From the NCBI GenBank assembly GCA_037447655.1, contig JBBHKE010000323.1:319484-383483 (forward strand): DNA of 64,000 nt, given 5' to 3'. This DNA comes from Zygnema cylindricum (lineage: Eukaryota; Streptophyta; Zygnematophyceae; Zygnematales; Zygnemataceae). The notes beneath the pieces are model-generated. The model did not search any database. It was not told the origin of the DNA and was given only the letters and a program-made list of their open reading frames with translations. Of the stretch, positions 10,440-20,091 are shown in pieces. The position numbers were made by a program, and so were the translations under genes. The stretch's first letter is position 1. Each line of letters begins with the position of its first letter.

Positions 10440-10991
10440 AGTAACACCTATTAAAAGTTGCCGATTTTTCTTTTTTTTTTCCCTTTTTTTCTCTTTACCT
10501 TTTTTTTTTTCTCTTTTCCTTTTTTCTTTTCACATTTTATGTCTTTCGTTGACTTCGTAGAACAACATTCCAAAACCGGAAAAGATGAAAACGACAAAAA
10601 GGAGTGAAAAAAACAAAAGACAAGACAAAAAGCCAAAAAGTCAAAAAAACGAAAAAGAGAGAAAGAGAAGTAGAGCATGACGTAAAATCCTAAACCATAC
10701 TACGACCAAATAGGACCAGAAAACGTCCAGATTCCCACTAAAAATCCACACTAATTCTGAGCCACTCTCTTACATCTCCCTTCGAATCAAACAAGCTTTT
10801 CAAACTTAAGAAAGCCAAAATTTTGGGAAAAGTCAAAAAAATTGCGATGATTTGGGGTTTTTAAAATTTGGGCACACTGGTGAAAAAGTCGATTGTATCG
10901 GCCAATCCCTTAAGAAAAACGTCGACGTCTTCTTTGGTATTGTAGAGATAGAGACTCGCTCGAGCGCTCGCATTGATGCCCAAAAGTCGGT
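10440..10991. other. polypyrimidine then polypurine block with an exon-like segment
   Basis: 10455-10540 is T/C-rich and 10590-10680 A/G-rich. At 10852-11035 (+) a balanced-composition stretch is open and would encode [20 protein letters not shown], then [20 protein letters not shown] do not recognise it. It is the best-preserved and longest copy of the unit repeated at 10992-11705. Confidence 0.35.
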
Positions 10992-11705
10992 GGAGAGGCT
11001 GAGTGCAATGATGACCGGACCGTACCGCCACGCCATGCTGTCAATAGGAAAAAAAAAGCAAAAAGACAAAATAAAAAGAATAAGAAAAGGAAAGAAAGAA
11101 TAAGTTTTTTAAGTTAAAAGAGAGTGAAAAAGTAACGAAAACGGCGAAGAGGTTGAGTGCAATGATGACCAGACCATACCGCCACTCCATGCCGTGAAAA
11201 GGACAAATAAAGGAAAAAGACAAAAGGAAAAAGGAGAAGTAGATTAGAGAGAAGTAGAAGGAAAGTAAAAAAAAAAAAAAACCCAAAAAAGAAACGGTGG
11301 GTGAAATGCTGGCCGGCTCATGCTGTTAATAGAAGAAAGAGATTAAAGAAAATGATAGAGAAAAGTAAACGGAAAGAAAGAAAGGGACCGAAAAAGAAAC
11401 GAAAAAACAGAAGAGAGGTTGAGTAAGCTGATGGCCAGACCTTACCGCCACTCCATGTTGTAAAGAAAGAAAGACGCGAAGGAAAAGACAAAAGAAAAAG
11501 ATAAGAGCAAAGTATAAGGAAAGAAAAAGTTACAGCTTAAAGAGACTGAAAAAGAAACGAAAAATGGTGGAGAGGTTGAGTACAATGATGACCAGATTGT
11601 ACTAGAAGAAAGAGAAGAAAGAAAAAGATTAGGGAAAAGTAAAAGGAAAGTAAAAATAGCACCGAAAGAACGAAGAAACAGGGAGAGGTTGAGTATAATA
11701 ATAGC
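10992..11705 (+). repeat. degenerate tandem repeat of about 110-160 bp, six copies
   Basis: Six copies of GAGAGGTTGAGTGCAATGAT followed by GACCAGACCATACCGCCACT and CCATG start near 10992, 11148, 11296, 11413, 11571 and 11683. They are separated by A/G-rich filler. Each well-kept copy ends at CATG, two bases, then GT (CTGTCAA, CCGTGAA, TTGTAAA), which looks like a donor. The unit could be a repeatedly copied exon 3' end, but no gene was recognised. Confidence 0.7.
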
Positions 11706-11710
11706 CAAAT

Positions 11711-12445
11711 CTTAACTATCTACCTATCCTACCGATCTTATCTCTCCTCTCTCTCCCTCTCTCCTCTCTCTTCTCAACTTTCTCCACTCCACTCGCATCT
11801 CTCTCCTCTATCTCTATCAACTATCACCTCTCTCACTCCTCTCTCCTATCCCTCTTCTCCAACTCTCTCTTCTCTCATCTCACACTCCTCTCTCTTTCTC
11901 CTCTCGCTTTCTCCTCTCCCCTCTCTCCTCTTGCTCGCCTCTCCTCACTATCCTCTATCTCTCCTCTCTATCTCTTCTCCACTATCCTCTCTCTCTCTCC
12001 TCTCCCTCCTCTCTCAATTCTCTCTCCTCACACTCCTCTCTCGCATCTCTCACCTCCCTCCCCTTTCTCTCCTCTCTCCTCTATCATGTCTCTCCCCTCT
12101 CCCTCCTCTCTCGATTCTCTCTCCTCTCCTCTCTCCTCTCTCCTCTCTCCTTTTTCTCCTATCTCCTTTCCCTCCTCTCTACCCTCTCATTCTCCTCTCC
12201 TCTTTTCTCCTTTCTCTCCTCTCCCTCCTGTCTACTCTCTTCTATCTCTCCACTCTCTCATCTCTTTCTCGTCTCTCTCTCCTCTCCCTGTCCACTCCCT
12301 CTTTTTTCTCTCCTCTCCTCTCCCTGTCCACTCCCTCCCACTTCCTTGGTCACGTAATCCTCTCCCTTTTTTTATCTTGTTGTCTCCCTTGCATTCCTTT
12401 TTTCTTCTGTTCTCTCCCTTTCTCTCCTTTTCTCTTCCTTCTATA
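11711..12445. repeat. 735-bp polypyrimidine (CT/CCT) tract
   Basis: Almost uninterrupted C/T on the plus strand, with irregular CTCTCC and TCTCCT units. It lies directly after a kilobase of purine-rich plus strand, so strand composition flips near 11710. Open frames here are compositional artefacts. Confidence 0.9.
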
Positions 12446-13542
12446 TAAATAGACGCTCTCAATGGTAGTGTTTCGACATGGAAAAAAACCTTTTCTCCTA
12501 AAACCCTACATGTTTTTCCATGTGAATTTTTGTTTCATATACTTCTGACCATTTTCACCTTTAGTGCAAATGGTATATGTTGCTTATTTGATGTCTACCC
12601 CAAGAAGATAATTTTTTATAAATGTAACTTATGTAACTTATAAATATTGCTTATAGCCATGAATTATAGCTACAGTGAGACTATTTTATAAGAGAATTAA
12701 CGTTAATACTTAACTAACTCTGATAGCGATAGTTGGTGTACACTGCCCATCACTATTAGTGGTGATCACTCTAATTCACTCAGGAACTTCTTTGGGCAAA
12801 AAATTATAGAATCGTTTTCATATAGGGAGTGGAAATAAAACGGCCTCGTCACTCGAAACTAACTTAGTATTTCTGATGCTAATTTCTCCTTCACAGTTAT
12901 AGCGATGGGCATGCATTCGACATTTCTTTGGTTGTTAAAACGTCTTTAAGTTTATTGTCAACCGTTTAGAATTTCATTTTTTTTTTTAAACTAATCATAA
13001 GGGAACCGTCTCACCTCTCCGCTGTGATGCCCCGATAAAAAAATTGGAAAACTGTTTGATGAAAATAAAGTACTTTTGCGCAAAATATATTTAACACTAA
13101 TAGTGAAGGGCGGTATAGCACAACGTTTTTATCCCAATTTATTGCATAAAAGTTAAAAAAATGAAGCAAAAGAATTAAAATATTTGGGCGAATGATGTAA
13201 GGTAAAGATATCCTTTTAGCGTTATTCATATGTGTGTTTCCAAAAGTTTTCACTTAAGTATGGCTTAGATTCTTAGAGGAGTAACTGAAATTGAAGCTCA
13301 ATTTCGAATTGAAACCAAAAAAGAAACTACATAAAATAAAGAAAATAACCTAGAGGGGAAGTATTCATGTCATTTACGTGATTTATCTTTTCGACATTGT
13401 TGTTTCACCGTCTTTTTTCATTTTAGCGAACTTGTTTTAACACATCCTGTGACACCTGTTCACAAAATTCATGAAAGAGAGTCGATTTATATATTGATAT
13501 TGCCAGAATTATTAATCCAAAAGCTTAGAAAGACCATCTTAT
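12446..13542. other. intergenic region with possible MITE
   Basis: No gene seen. A pair of related inverted motifs, TACACTGCCCATCACTATTA at about 12739 and the reverse of TATACCGCCCTTCACTATTA at about 13118, could bound a 380-bp MITE related to those at 19 and 21 kb. A further end-like motif lies near 12900. Confidence 0.35.
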
Positions 13543-13699
13543 GATAAAGATAGGGTCGTTGTACTTCACATAAAACAGACAAATAATATGCACAGCGGAA
13601 GCTTTAGAGAACAAAAAATAGATAAAGATAGGATCGTTGCACTTCACATTAAAGAGACAGAAATAATATGCACAGCGGAGTCTTTAGAGAACAAAAAAT
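13543..13699. repeat. 78-bp tandem duplication
   Basis: Two copies (13543-13620, 13621-13699) starting GATAAAGATAGG and ending TTTAGAGAACAAAAAAT, about 90 percent alike by eye. Confidence 0.85.
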
Positions 13700-14423
13700 C
13701 ATAATCAATCACAACTCGAAAATTTGACCAAATATAAATGTTATTCAGCCGTAGGCTTTTCTTTTACAAACTCGCTTCTCCTTTTCTCACGCACAATTTT
13801 CCTCTCACCGGCATTTACACACTTCGGATAATAAAGCTTATTGTAAGACTTCTACTAAATAAGAACTCTAAAAGAAAACTTACACTACACGACTTCTTCT
13901 TCTCATGTCACTGATTCCACTCACGCAGACAGGACACTTAGGCGCCGAAACAAAAGTGGGCGCCTAAAAAAACATTAGTACGCCGAACTTAATCGTGCGC
14001 TGGACACTAACACCGTACCACGGTCCTATGCACAAAATGACTTGTTGGCTGTACAAAACCAATGGTACAACTTAATTGTCACTCAAAACTAAACAAGATG
14101 TAACAAATACAGTACCGCCAACATAAACTGAACATCAACTTAATCTTAACGCAAACTTAAACTGAACCAAACTCAAACTGAACAAAGACGTTAATTCGGC
14201 CAGTCGCCGATTCACCCAATATCCTAACATCTTATCCTCACATTTTCTTTTCATTTCTGTCTTTCCATTCCTTCCATCCTTCCATTTCCTCCATTCCTGG
14301 CTGTTCAGATTCCTCCCTCTCCCTCTCCCTTTCCCTCTCCTCTCCCTCTCCCTCACTCTCTCCCCCTCTCTTCCTCCCTCCCTCCATCTATTGCCGTCAT
14401 TTATTTCGAAGGCTTTTTTCCAC
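13700..14423. other. upstream region of the SDR gene
   Basis: Probably contains the promoter or an intron of the downstream SDR gene. The transit-peptide exon was not found. It holds the hairpin at 13938 and a CT-rich tract at 14315-14395. Confidence 0.4.
13938..13967. repeat. perfect 9-bp inverted repeat
   Basis: TTAGGCGCC, a 12-nt loop, then GGCGCCTAA. It could form a small GC-rich hairpin in AT-rich surroundings. Function unknown. Confidence 0.6.
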
Positions 14424-14463
14424 AAATTCTTGTACTGGGAGGCGACGGCTATATGGGGGTCAG
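14424..14463 (+). repeat. degenerate copy of the SDR exon start
   Basis: ATTCTTGTACTGGGAGGCGA then CGGCTATATGGGGGTC closely matches the real exon start at 14594 (ATTCTTGTCCTTGGAGGCAA then CGGCTTTGTGGGGTC). It would read ILVLGGDGYMG. Both copies follow a long CT tract, so the duplicated unit is about 170 bp of pyrimidine tract plus exon start. This copy has CACAA where the real one has CTGCAG, so it lacks an acceptor. Confidence 0.8.
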
Positions 14464-14593
14464 GCCATATTCAATAACTTGACCTTTGATGCCCCTTTCT
14501 CTCCCCCTCTCGCCTTCCCTCTCTCCTTCTCTCCCTCCCTCTCTCCTTTTCTCCCTCTCTGTCGGTTTTGGTCCTGGTGTCTCTTTTCTGCAG

Positions 14594-15672
14594 ATTCTTG
14601 TCCTTGGAGGCAACGGCTTTGTGGGGTCGGCGGTTTGCAAATCAGCCGTCGGTCAGGGCATTGATGTCGTCAGTTTAAACAGGTGGGCAGGGTGGGATAG
14701 AGGGGACCACTGTTTAAACGTTTTTTGAAAGGGTTCAGATGTTTTTGACAGTTAGTTTGTTCGGTTTGAAGGAGTTTAGGCGTTTTTAAGGCGTTTGAAG
14801 GCTTTTGAAGGCGTTTTTAAGGTGTTTCTAAGGTTATGAAGGCGTTTTTGAAGGGGTTTTTAAGGCGTTTTTGAAGGCGTTTTTAAGGTGTTTGTATGGC
14901 TTTTTTATTACTGTTGGGTTGTTGTTTTCTGAGAGCTGCAAAGGTTTTGGAATTTTCGGGTGTTGGTTATGGATGTCGTCAATTTGGACCGGGTGTACGG
15001 ATGAGCTGAGGGTGCGAGGTTTTTAAAGGGTTCAGATATTTTTGACGGTTAATTTGTTCGTTATTAAAGAGTTAAAGCGGTTTTGACTGTTGGGTGGTTT
15101 CTATCTCAAGGGTTTATCGTTTTTGGCTGTTGAATTTTTTATTCTTTAAGGGTTCAGTCTTTATGGACTGTTGATTTGTTCCTTTTTAATGTGACAGTTT
15201 TTAGTAAGACATTTTCGACTGTTTGTTTGTTTGCTTCTTGAAGGGTTCAGGTATTTTTTTTACTATTAATTTAATCGTTTTTAAAGGGTTCCAACATTTT
15301 TGACTGTCGGTTTGTTCATTTTTAAAGGGTTCAGGAAGTTCTCACTGTTGTTAAGTTGTTTAAAGGTTTCCTTCAATTTTTTTTTTGGGGGTTTTTCCAG
15401 TGTATTTATCAGGATGATTATCTTGCATATGTTTTTGTGTTGGGCTTATAAAATAAAATTTGTGATGTCATGTTTTTATACTTTGAAAAGTTGTGGGGAA
15501 TCATAAGATGCTTATTTTTAAATGCGGGTGCATTTTTATGTTTTCTTTTATATGTTTTTTTTTTTTTTGTGGTGAGAGGGCTAAAAATGTGAATATTGGA
15601 ATTGCTATGCAGGTCGGGCCGTCCTGCATATTCTGACACGTGGATCAATGATGTCACCTGGCTCCAAGTTGA

Positions 15673-15725
<53 letters not shown>

Positions 15726-17383
15726 TCCCTCTCTCCCTCTCTCCCTCTCCCTCTTTTCCTCTCTCCCTCTCTCCCCCTCTCCTCTCTCTCCCTCCCTCCC
15801 TCTCTCCCTTTCTCCCTCCTCCCTCCCCTTCCCTCCTCCTTTCTCCCCTTTCCCTCTCCCTTTCTCCCTCCCTCCTCTTTCTCTCTCAGGGTCTCTCCCC
15901 ATAATTAATAAAAACCATGTTCCTTTCTTTTTGGGCGATAACAGGAGATGTATTTTCCATCGATTGGGACAATGTTTTGAACGGAGTATCGACTGTTGTT
16001 TCGTGCATTGGAGGGTTTGGATCGAACGAGGCCATGGAAAGGATTAACGGAGATGCTACGATCGCAGCCGTTAATGGAGTCATGGATAGCAGTAAGAGAT
16101 TCTGTAACACTTAGAAGTTTTTCGTAAAAGTTTTCCTTCAAAGTTTTTCTTAAAAAAAATTCGAACCTTCGTAACTCTTTCCATGAAAAATGTTCTTATC
16201 TGAAGAAGGTTCTTATTAGAAGATTTTTTTCAGAGAAGGTTGGACGTAATTTAGTCACTGCTTTTTGTAAAATGGTGTTATTGTTGGAAGATATTTTCTG
16301 GAGAATGTTTAGCGCATAATTAATCTTTCCACTCTGCTATTTTTTTTTATATTTGACGATGAAGATTTAAACTCTGATTTTACTGTAACTTTGTCTACAT
16401 AGATTCAATATTTTTATTTCCCATGCTGGTCAACACTAAATTAATTATTTTTTCACCTCTCAGAGTTGACTGTCAAAGGCCTTGAAAAATTCGTGTTATT
16501 TTTAGGCTTTTGAAGAGAATATTTTTGTGTTTTTTGGTGACCAAGTAAAGCACCACAAAAAATAAAAAGTGTATGCTTGTGTTTTTCCAGATGTGGAACG
16601 ATTTATTTTTGTATCCGTGCACGACTATAATCTCCCATCATTTGCATTAGACAACGGTTATTTTAACGGGAAGAGGAGGGCAGAAGCACAAATTATTGCT
16701 AAATTTCCCGTCTCAAGTAAGTTTTTCCTTGATTTTATCTGAATTTTTTTGTCAATGACTTTATCAAGATTTTTTCTGGTCATTGGAACTCTTCTTGCTT
16801 TCCCTCTCTCTATCTCTCTCTCCTATCCTTTTATATCGAGTCATTTTAAGGAGAGAAAGGTGCACGACTTGAGTGTAGTTTTTTCCGTAAATTGAAATAT
16901 CTCTTGAGTTGAACTTTTGTGTATAAACTCAATTTTTCGATTTTACATTAATAGTAAAGAAAATTTGAATGAATGAAATCGGAAAATTCAAGAATTCGGA
17001 AAATCAAGTAATTGAACATCAAAGAATCTAAAAACGAAGAAATCAAAAGAAGTTGAAGGACCAAGAAAACCAGAAATTGAAAAACTGGGAAAAGATATAC
17101 AGGTGTTATTTTGAGACCGGGATTCATTTACGGAACTCGTCGAGTCAATTCTATGGAAATTCCGTTGGATCTCGTGGGTCGCCCGCTCGAAGCCGTTCTC
17201 CAAGCGACCGAACGGTTCACAAAACCTCTCACAAATCTCCCTTTTTCCGATCTTCTTTTTGCTCCTCCGGTTTCGGTCGAGGATGTTGCTTCGGCAGTTG
17301 TGGCGGCTGTCACCGATAAAAGTGTATATGGAATAATACCAATCGAGAAGATTAAGGAGATGGCGAAAACAGTGAAGGTTTGA
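14594..17383 (+). CDS. At1g32220-like NAD(P)-binding atypical SDR, partial gene
   Basis: Exons read at 14594-14682, 15613-15674, 15945-16091, 16591-16716 and 17103-17383 (TGA). They give about 234 residues of a Rossmann-fold atypical short-chain dehydrogenase, resembling the plastid-predicted Arabidopsis At1g32220 family. Evidence: ILVLGGNGFVGSAVCKSA with the GxxGxxG dinucleotide loop; SGRPAYSDTWINDVTW; STVVSCIGGFGSNEAM; RFIFVSVHDYN; GYFNGKRRAE with a YxxxK-like pair; VILRPGFIYGTRRVNSMEIP; and a short C-terminus MAKTVKV. Four of the five exons have canonical borders. Exon 2 does not: the reading frame needs it to end at 15674, where a CT microsatellite begins, and no GT or GC donor fits. The gene may be damaged or use an unusual junction. 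The N-terminal targeting exon was not found. Substrate unknown. Confidence 0.82.
14700..15360 (+). repeat. degenerate tandem repeats in SDR intron, including a copy of the exon donor end
   Basis: First a run of short GGCGTTTTTAAGGCGTTTGA units (14770-14900). Then about six units of roughly 60 bp reading TTTTTGACTGTTGGTTTGTT then CGTTTTTAAAGGGTTCAG. The unit at 14967-15060 also copies the preceding exon's end and donor: GGATGTCGTCAATTTGGACC GGGTG against the real TGATGTCGTCAGTTTAAACA GGTGG at 14663-14687. Confidence 0.75.
15675..15895. repeat. CT microsatellite and polypyrimidine tract abutting SDR exon 2
   Basis: Pure (CT)n from 15675 to about 15718, followed by CCCT-rich pyrimidine sequence to 15895. 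It fills almost the whole intron between exons 2 and 3 and begins exactly where the splice donor should be. Confidence 0.9.
16100..16330 (+). repeat. weak tandem repeats in SDR intron 3
   Basis: Diverged units around AAGTTTTTCGTAAAAG and TTAGAAGATTTTTTTCAGAG then AAGGTTGG, two to three copies. This is the same kind of local duplication seen in the other introns, but more decayed. Confidence 0.45.
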
Positions 17384-17395
17384 TGGAAAAGTATT

Positions 17396-17600
17396 TTATG
17401 GAATAATATACCCATGGAGAAGATGAAGAAGATGGCGAAAAAAGTTTTAGGTTGAGGTTTAGACGCTCGGGGTTGAGAATGTTAGGGTTGAGAATGTTTT
17501 AGGTTTAGAATGTTCAAAGGTTTGGAATGGTTAAAGGTCTAGAAGGTTTAAAAGTTTACAATTCCAATGCTTAGAATGCTAAGAGAATGTAAGCATTTAG
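17396..17600 (+). repeat. echo of the SDR coding end, then GGTTTAGAATGTT repeats
   Basis: 17396-17457 copies the last codons and stop region at 17326-17384: TATGGAATAATATACCCATG then GAGAAGATGAAGAAGATGGC, against the real TATGGAATAATACCAATCGA GAAGATTAAGGAGATGGC. It is followed to 17600 by 18-25-bp degenerate units like GGTTTAGAATGTTCAAA. Confidence 0.75.
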
Positions 17601-18843
17601 ATATGGAGAACGGGTAAGGTATCGTGGTTAGGAGTTGGGGTACATCGAGGATAATGACAAAATTTGTATAAAATGAGATTACATCAGTTGCCAAAACTGG
17701 AAATATAAGGATCTATTATATGTAGTTGTAATGCTCCATTTGTAATTTGGTTTTGTATACGAAGCTCTTAAATTCGTTCACGTGTTATCAAGGCAACTTT
17801 TTTAAATTTTAAGTGAAAATTTCGGTACAGCCGTTGGAGAACAAATGAAGGAGGAACATGTATATAACGGAAATGTTCGAAACATAGAAAACCTTAGTAT
17901 ACGACAAACGACTTAGTACTGTACTTTTTGTACATGATAGTACATATCAAATAACAGTTAATACCTATTTTTTCTATCCATTTGCATGCATAAAAGTGTA
18001 CATGTTTTCTTAACGGTAGCAAAACGCACAACAAAATTTTGCGGGAAATGTTTTTGAGGTCAAAATTGTTGTCGCTTTCACGAAAAAAACTTTGAGGCAT
18101 TGAAAATAAAAACCACAGAGGCAAAGTGGGATGTGACAAGGAGGAAGTTTTCAAATTGTAGGATCGTGGGTTTCCATGATGTTGCCGTGATTTTTTTTTC
18201 AAACTGAGGGGAGAAGGGAGGGGGGAGGGAGAAGGGAGTGGGGAGGGAGGAGGGAGGAGGGAGGAAGGGAGGAAGGCAGGGAGGAAGGTATGGAGGAGGG
18301 GGAGAGGGAAGAAAAGGGGGGTAGGGGGGAGGAGGACACAAATCACGGACGTCAAATATTCTGTCCCGTAAAATCTTTCGCAGTATAATTATTTTTTGGG
18401 ACAAGTTGTAACCGGCAGAGATTTCTTTAAAACCTCTGTGAGTGGTCAAAAAAAGTAGTGTTGTTTTTTTACAATTTAGGATTATATATTTTTGTTCAAA
18501 ATGTGATTTGTTGTATCACAAGAATTTAAATGTTAAAAACAATTCGGTGGTCGGTAAAAACGCAATCACTTAAGACAAAAAAGTGAAAAAACACATTTTT
18601 TTTATTAAAAAATACATTTTTTTTTCAAATAGCGTAGGAGAGTGTGAAAGACTTCGCAAAAGAAAGTCTCCAAACACATCTCGACTTTTTTTTCATTCCT
18701 TAAGAGAAACCTCCAATCAAAATCTTTACCTTTTTATTCCCTCCTCCTCTCAATTTAGTGAGAAAGTAAGAAAGCATGACAACACAACATTACCAACAAT
18801 GAATGATTTAACCTAATACCAAAAAAAGACAAAGCTGGAATGC
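17601..18843. other. intergenic region with G-rich purine tract
   Basis: No gene recognised. 18207-18345 is a purine tract with more than ten runs of three or more G on the plus strand, able in principle to form G-quadruplexes. The rest is AT-rich. Confidence 0.5.
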
Positions 18844-19473
18844 TTTGTCATTTTGTGTCTTAAGCAGTTTGATATAAAACCATAATAGGATCGATTTATT
18901 ATTAAAGACCAAATACAATAAAAAAATGTACGGGAAAGCAATTCCTACAAATATCTTTTAGAATTCATAAGAAGAAAGAAAGACTGGTCAAAAGGAAATC
19001 CTTAAATCGTCTCAAGAGAGAAAAAGCAACAGGTGCAACAGTTAGTCGCATGCCCAGAGAAAACTACATCGCCTATCGCTATTAGGGTTAATGCTTTTAT
19101 CGCCACTTAAAACATCTTTTCACCGTGCATGCTTGTCGGATTGTTTATCCAACGGCTGCGATGGAAAGTCGAGATTATCATTTTTCGATTGGCGGTTTAC
19201 AATCGAAAATCAGTTATGTGTGCACGGAGAAAAGATGATTCAAGTGGCGGAAAAATAATTAACACCAATAGCGATACACGTGTCCAGTGGAGTTTTGTAA
19301 CATAGGAGGATACTATCCTGCCAATGAAACGGCGAGTCCTCCGTTTCCATAAAAGGTTAACGGACCCCCGCGCACGTTTTCTTCGAAAGGAAAAGGAAAT
19401 GACGTCACTTTACCGAACGGAAGATGAGAAGCGACGAAATTCTTAGGCCCAATAAAAGGTGGGCAGTTGTAAG
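18844..19473. repeat. 630-bp direct repeat, left copy
   Basis: Matches 21416-22047 in the same orientation. The first 220 bp differ at roughly one base in ten; from about 19050 to 19430 I see essentially no differences. It starts TTTGTCATTTTGTGTC and ends GGGCAGTTGTAAG, so it is not a TG...CA LTR. It contains the 203-bp MITE. It could be a segmental duplication or ends of an unclassified element. Confidence 0.85.
19074..19276. mobile_element. 203-bp MITE with long imperfect inverted arms (copy 1)
   Basis: Left arm TATCGCTATTAGGGTTAATG then CTTTTATCGCCACTTAAAAC and ATCTTTTCACCGTGCA mirrors the right arm TGCACGGAGAAAAGATGATT then CAAGTGGCGG and TTAACACCAATAGCGATA. A second perfect 10-bp inverted repeat, TTTTCGATTG/CAATCGAAAA, lies inside. 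No coding capacity. Family of origin not assigned. Confidence 0.7.
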
Positions 19474-20091
19474 ACCTACATAAACATTTGTCGGTCATGG
19501 TTAGTATTTGTTTGACATTTTTTTTGAAAACCCTAAAAAACCCTAAAATGATCCCGGAAAGAAAATAAAAGATAGTAAAAAATAATGGTGGGGAAAAATG
19601 TAATGATAAAAAGAGTACTGTACCTTTCTGCCTTAACAAATGTTTGTTGACCAATCAAAAATTTTTAGGTTTAAATGTTTGAAACCTTTCCACGGAAAAT
19701 TTTGTCGTGTACACATTTCTAAAACCTTCGAACAATGAAACCGCACGCACACGACTGCTACTAGAGTAACTTGTTGAAAAGTACGGTACTTTTTTAAAAT
19801 AAATGTAGATTTGAAAATATACTCCGTTACCATTAGTACTTACATTTATTTTGGAAATAAAATCTATATTTTTGTTTTTTGGTATTTTTACATTCGATAG
19901 TCGAAACTGAAACAGAAGGTCGTTGTTTCAATGGCGAAAACGTGTAACCTACGGATGAAATTGTCAAATTGTGAATCCATTGGCACAATTCTGCATTACG
20001 TTACAGTTTCGCCATGTTTTTCAACTGAACACCATTCCGTCCAAAAGCCAATGATTGCAAATGATAGAAAAAATCAAAAAAATATCATTTA
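19474..20091. other. AT-rich spacer inside the direct-repeat pair
   Basis: No gene seen. Contains two adjacent AACCCTAAAA stretches near 19530-19550 and otherwise unremarkable AT-rich sequence. Confidence 0.5.

Noticed and set aside
11931-12452. A 173-codon open frame of Leu/Ser/Pro
   Set aside because: Low-complexity polypyrimidine tract; no stops can arise from pure C/T sequence on that strand.
15654-15908. Long open frames on both strands over the CT tract
   Set aside because: They are produced by the two-letter composition and overlap a real intron.
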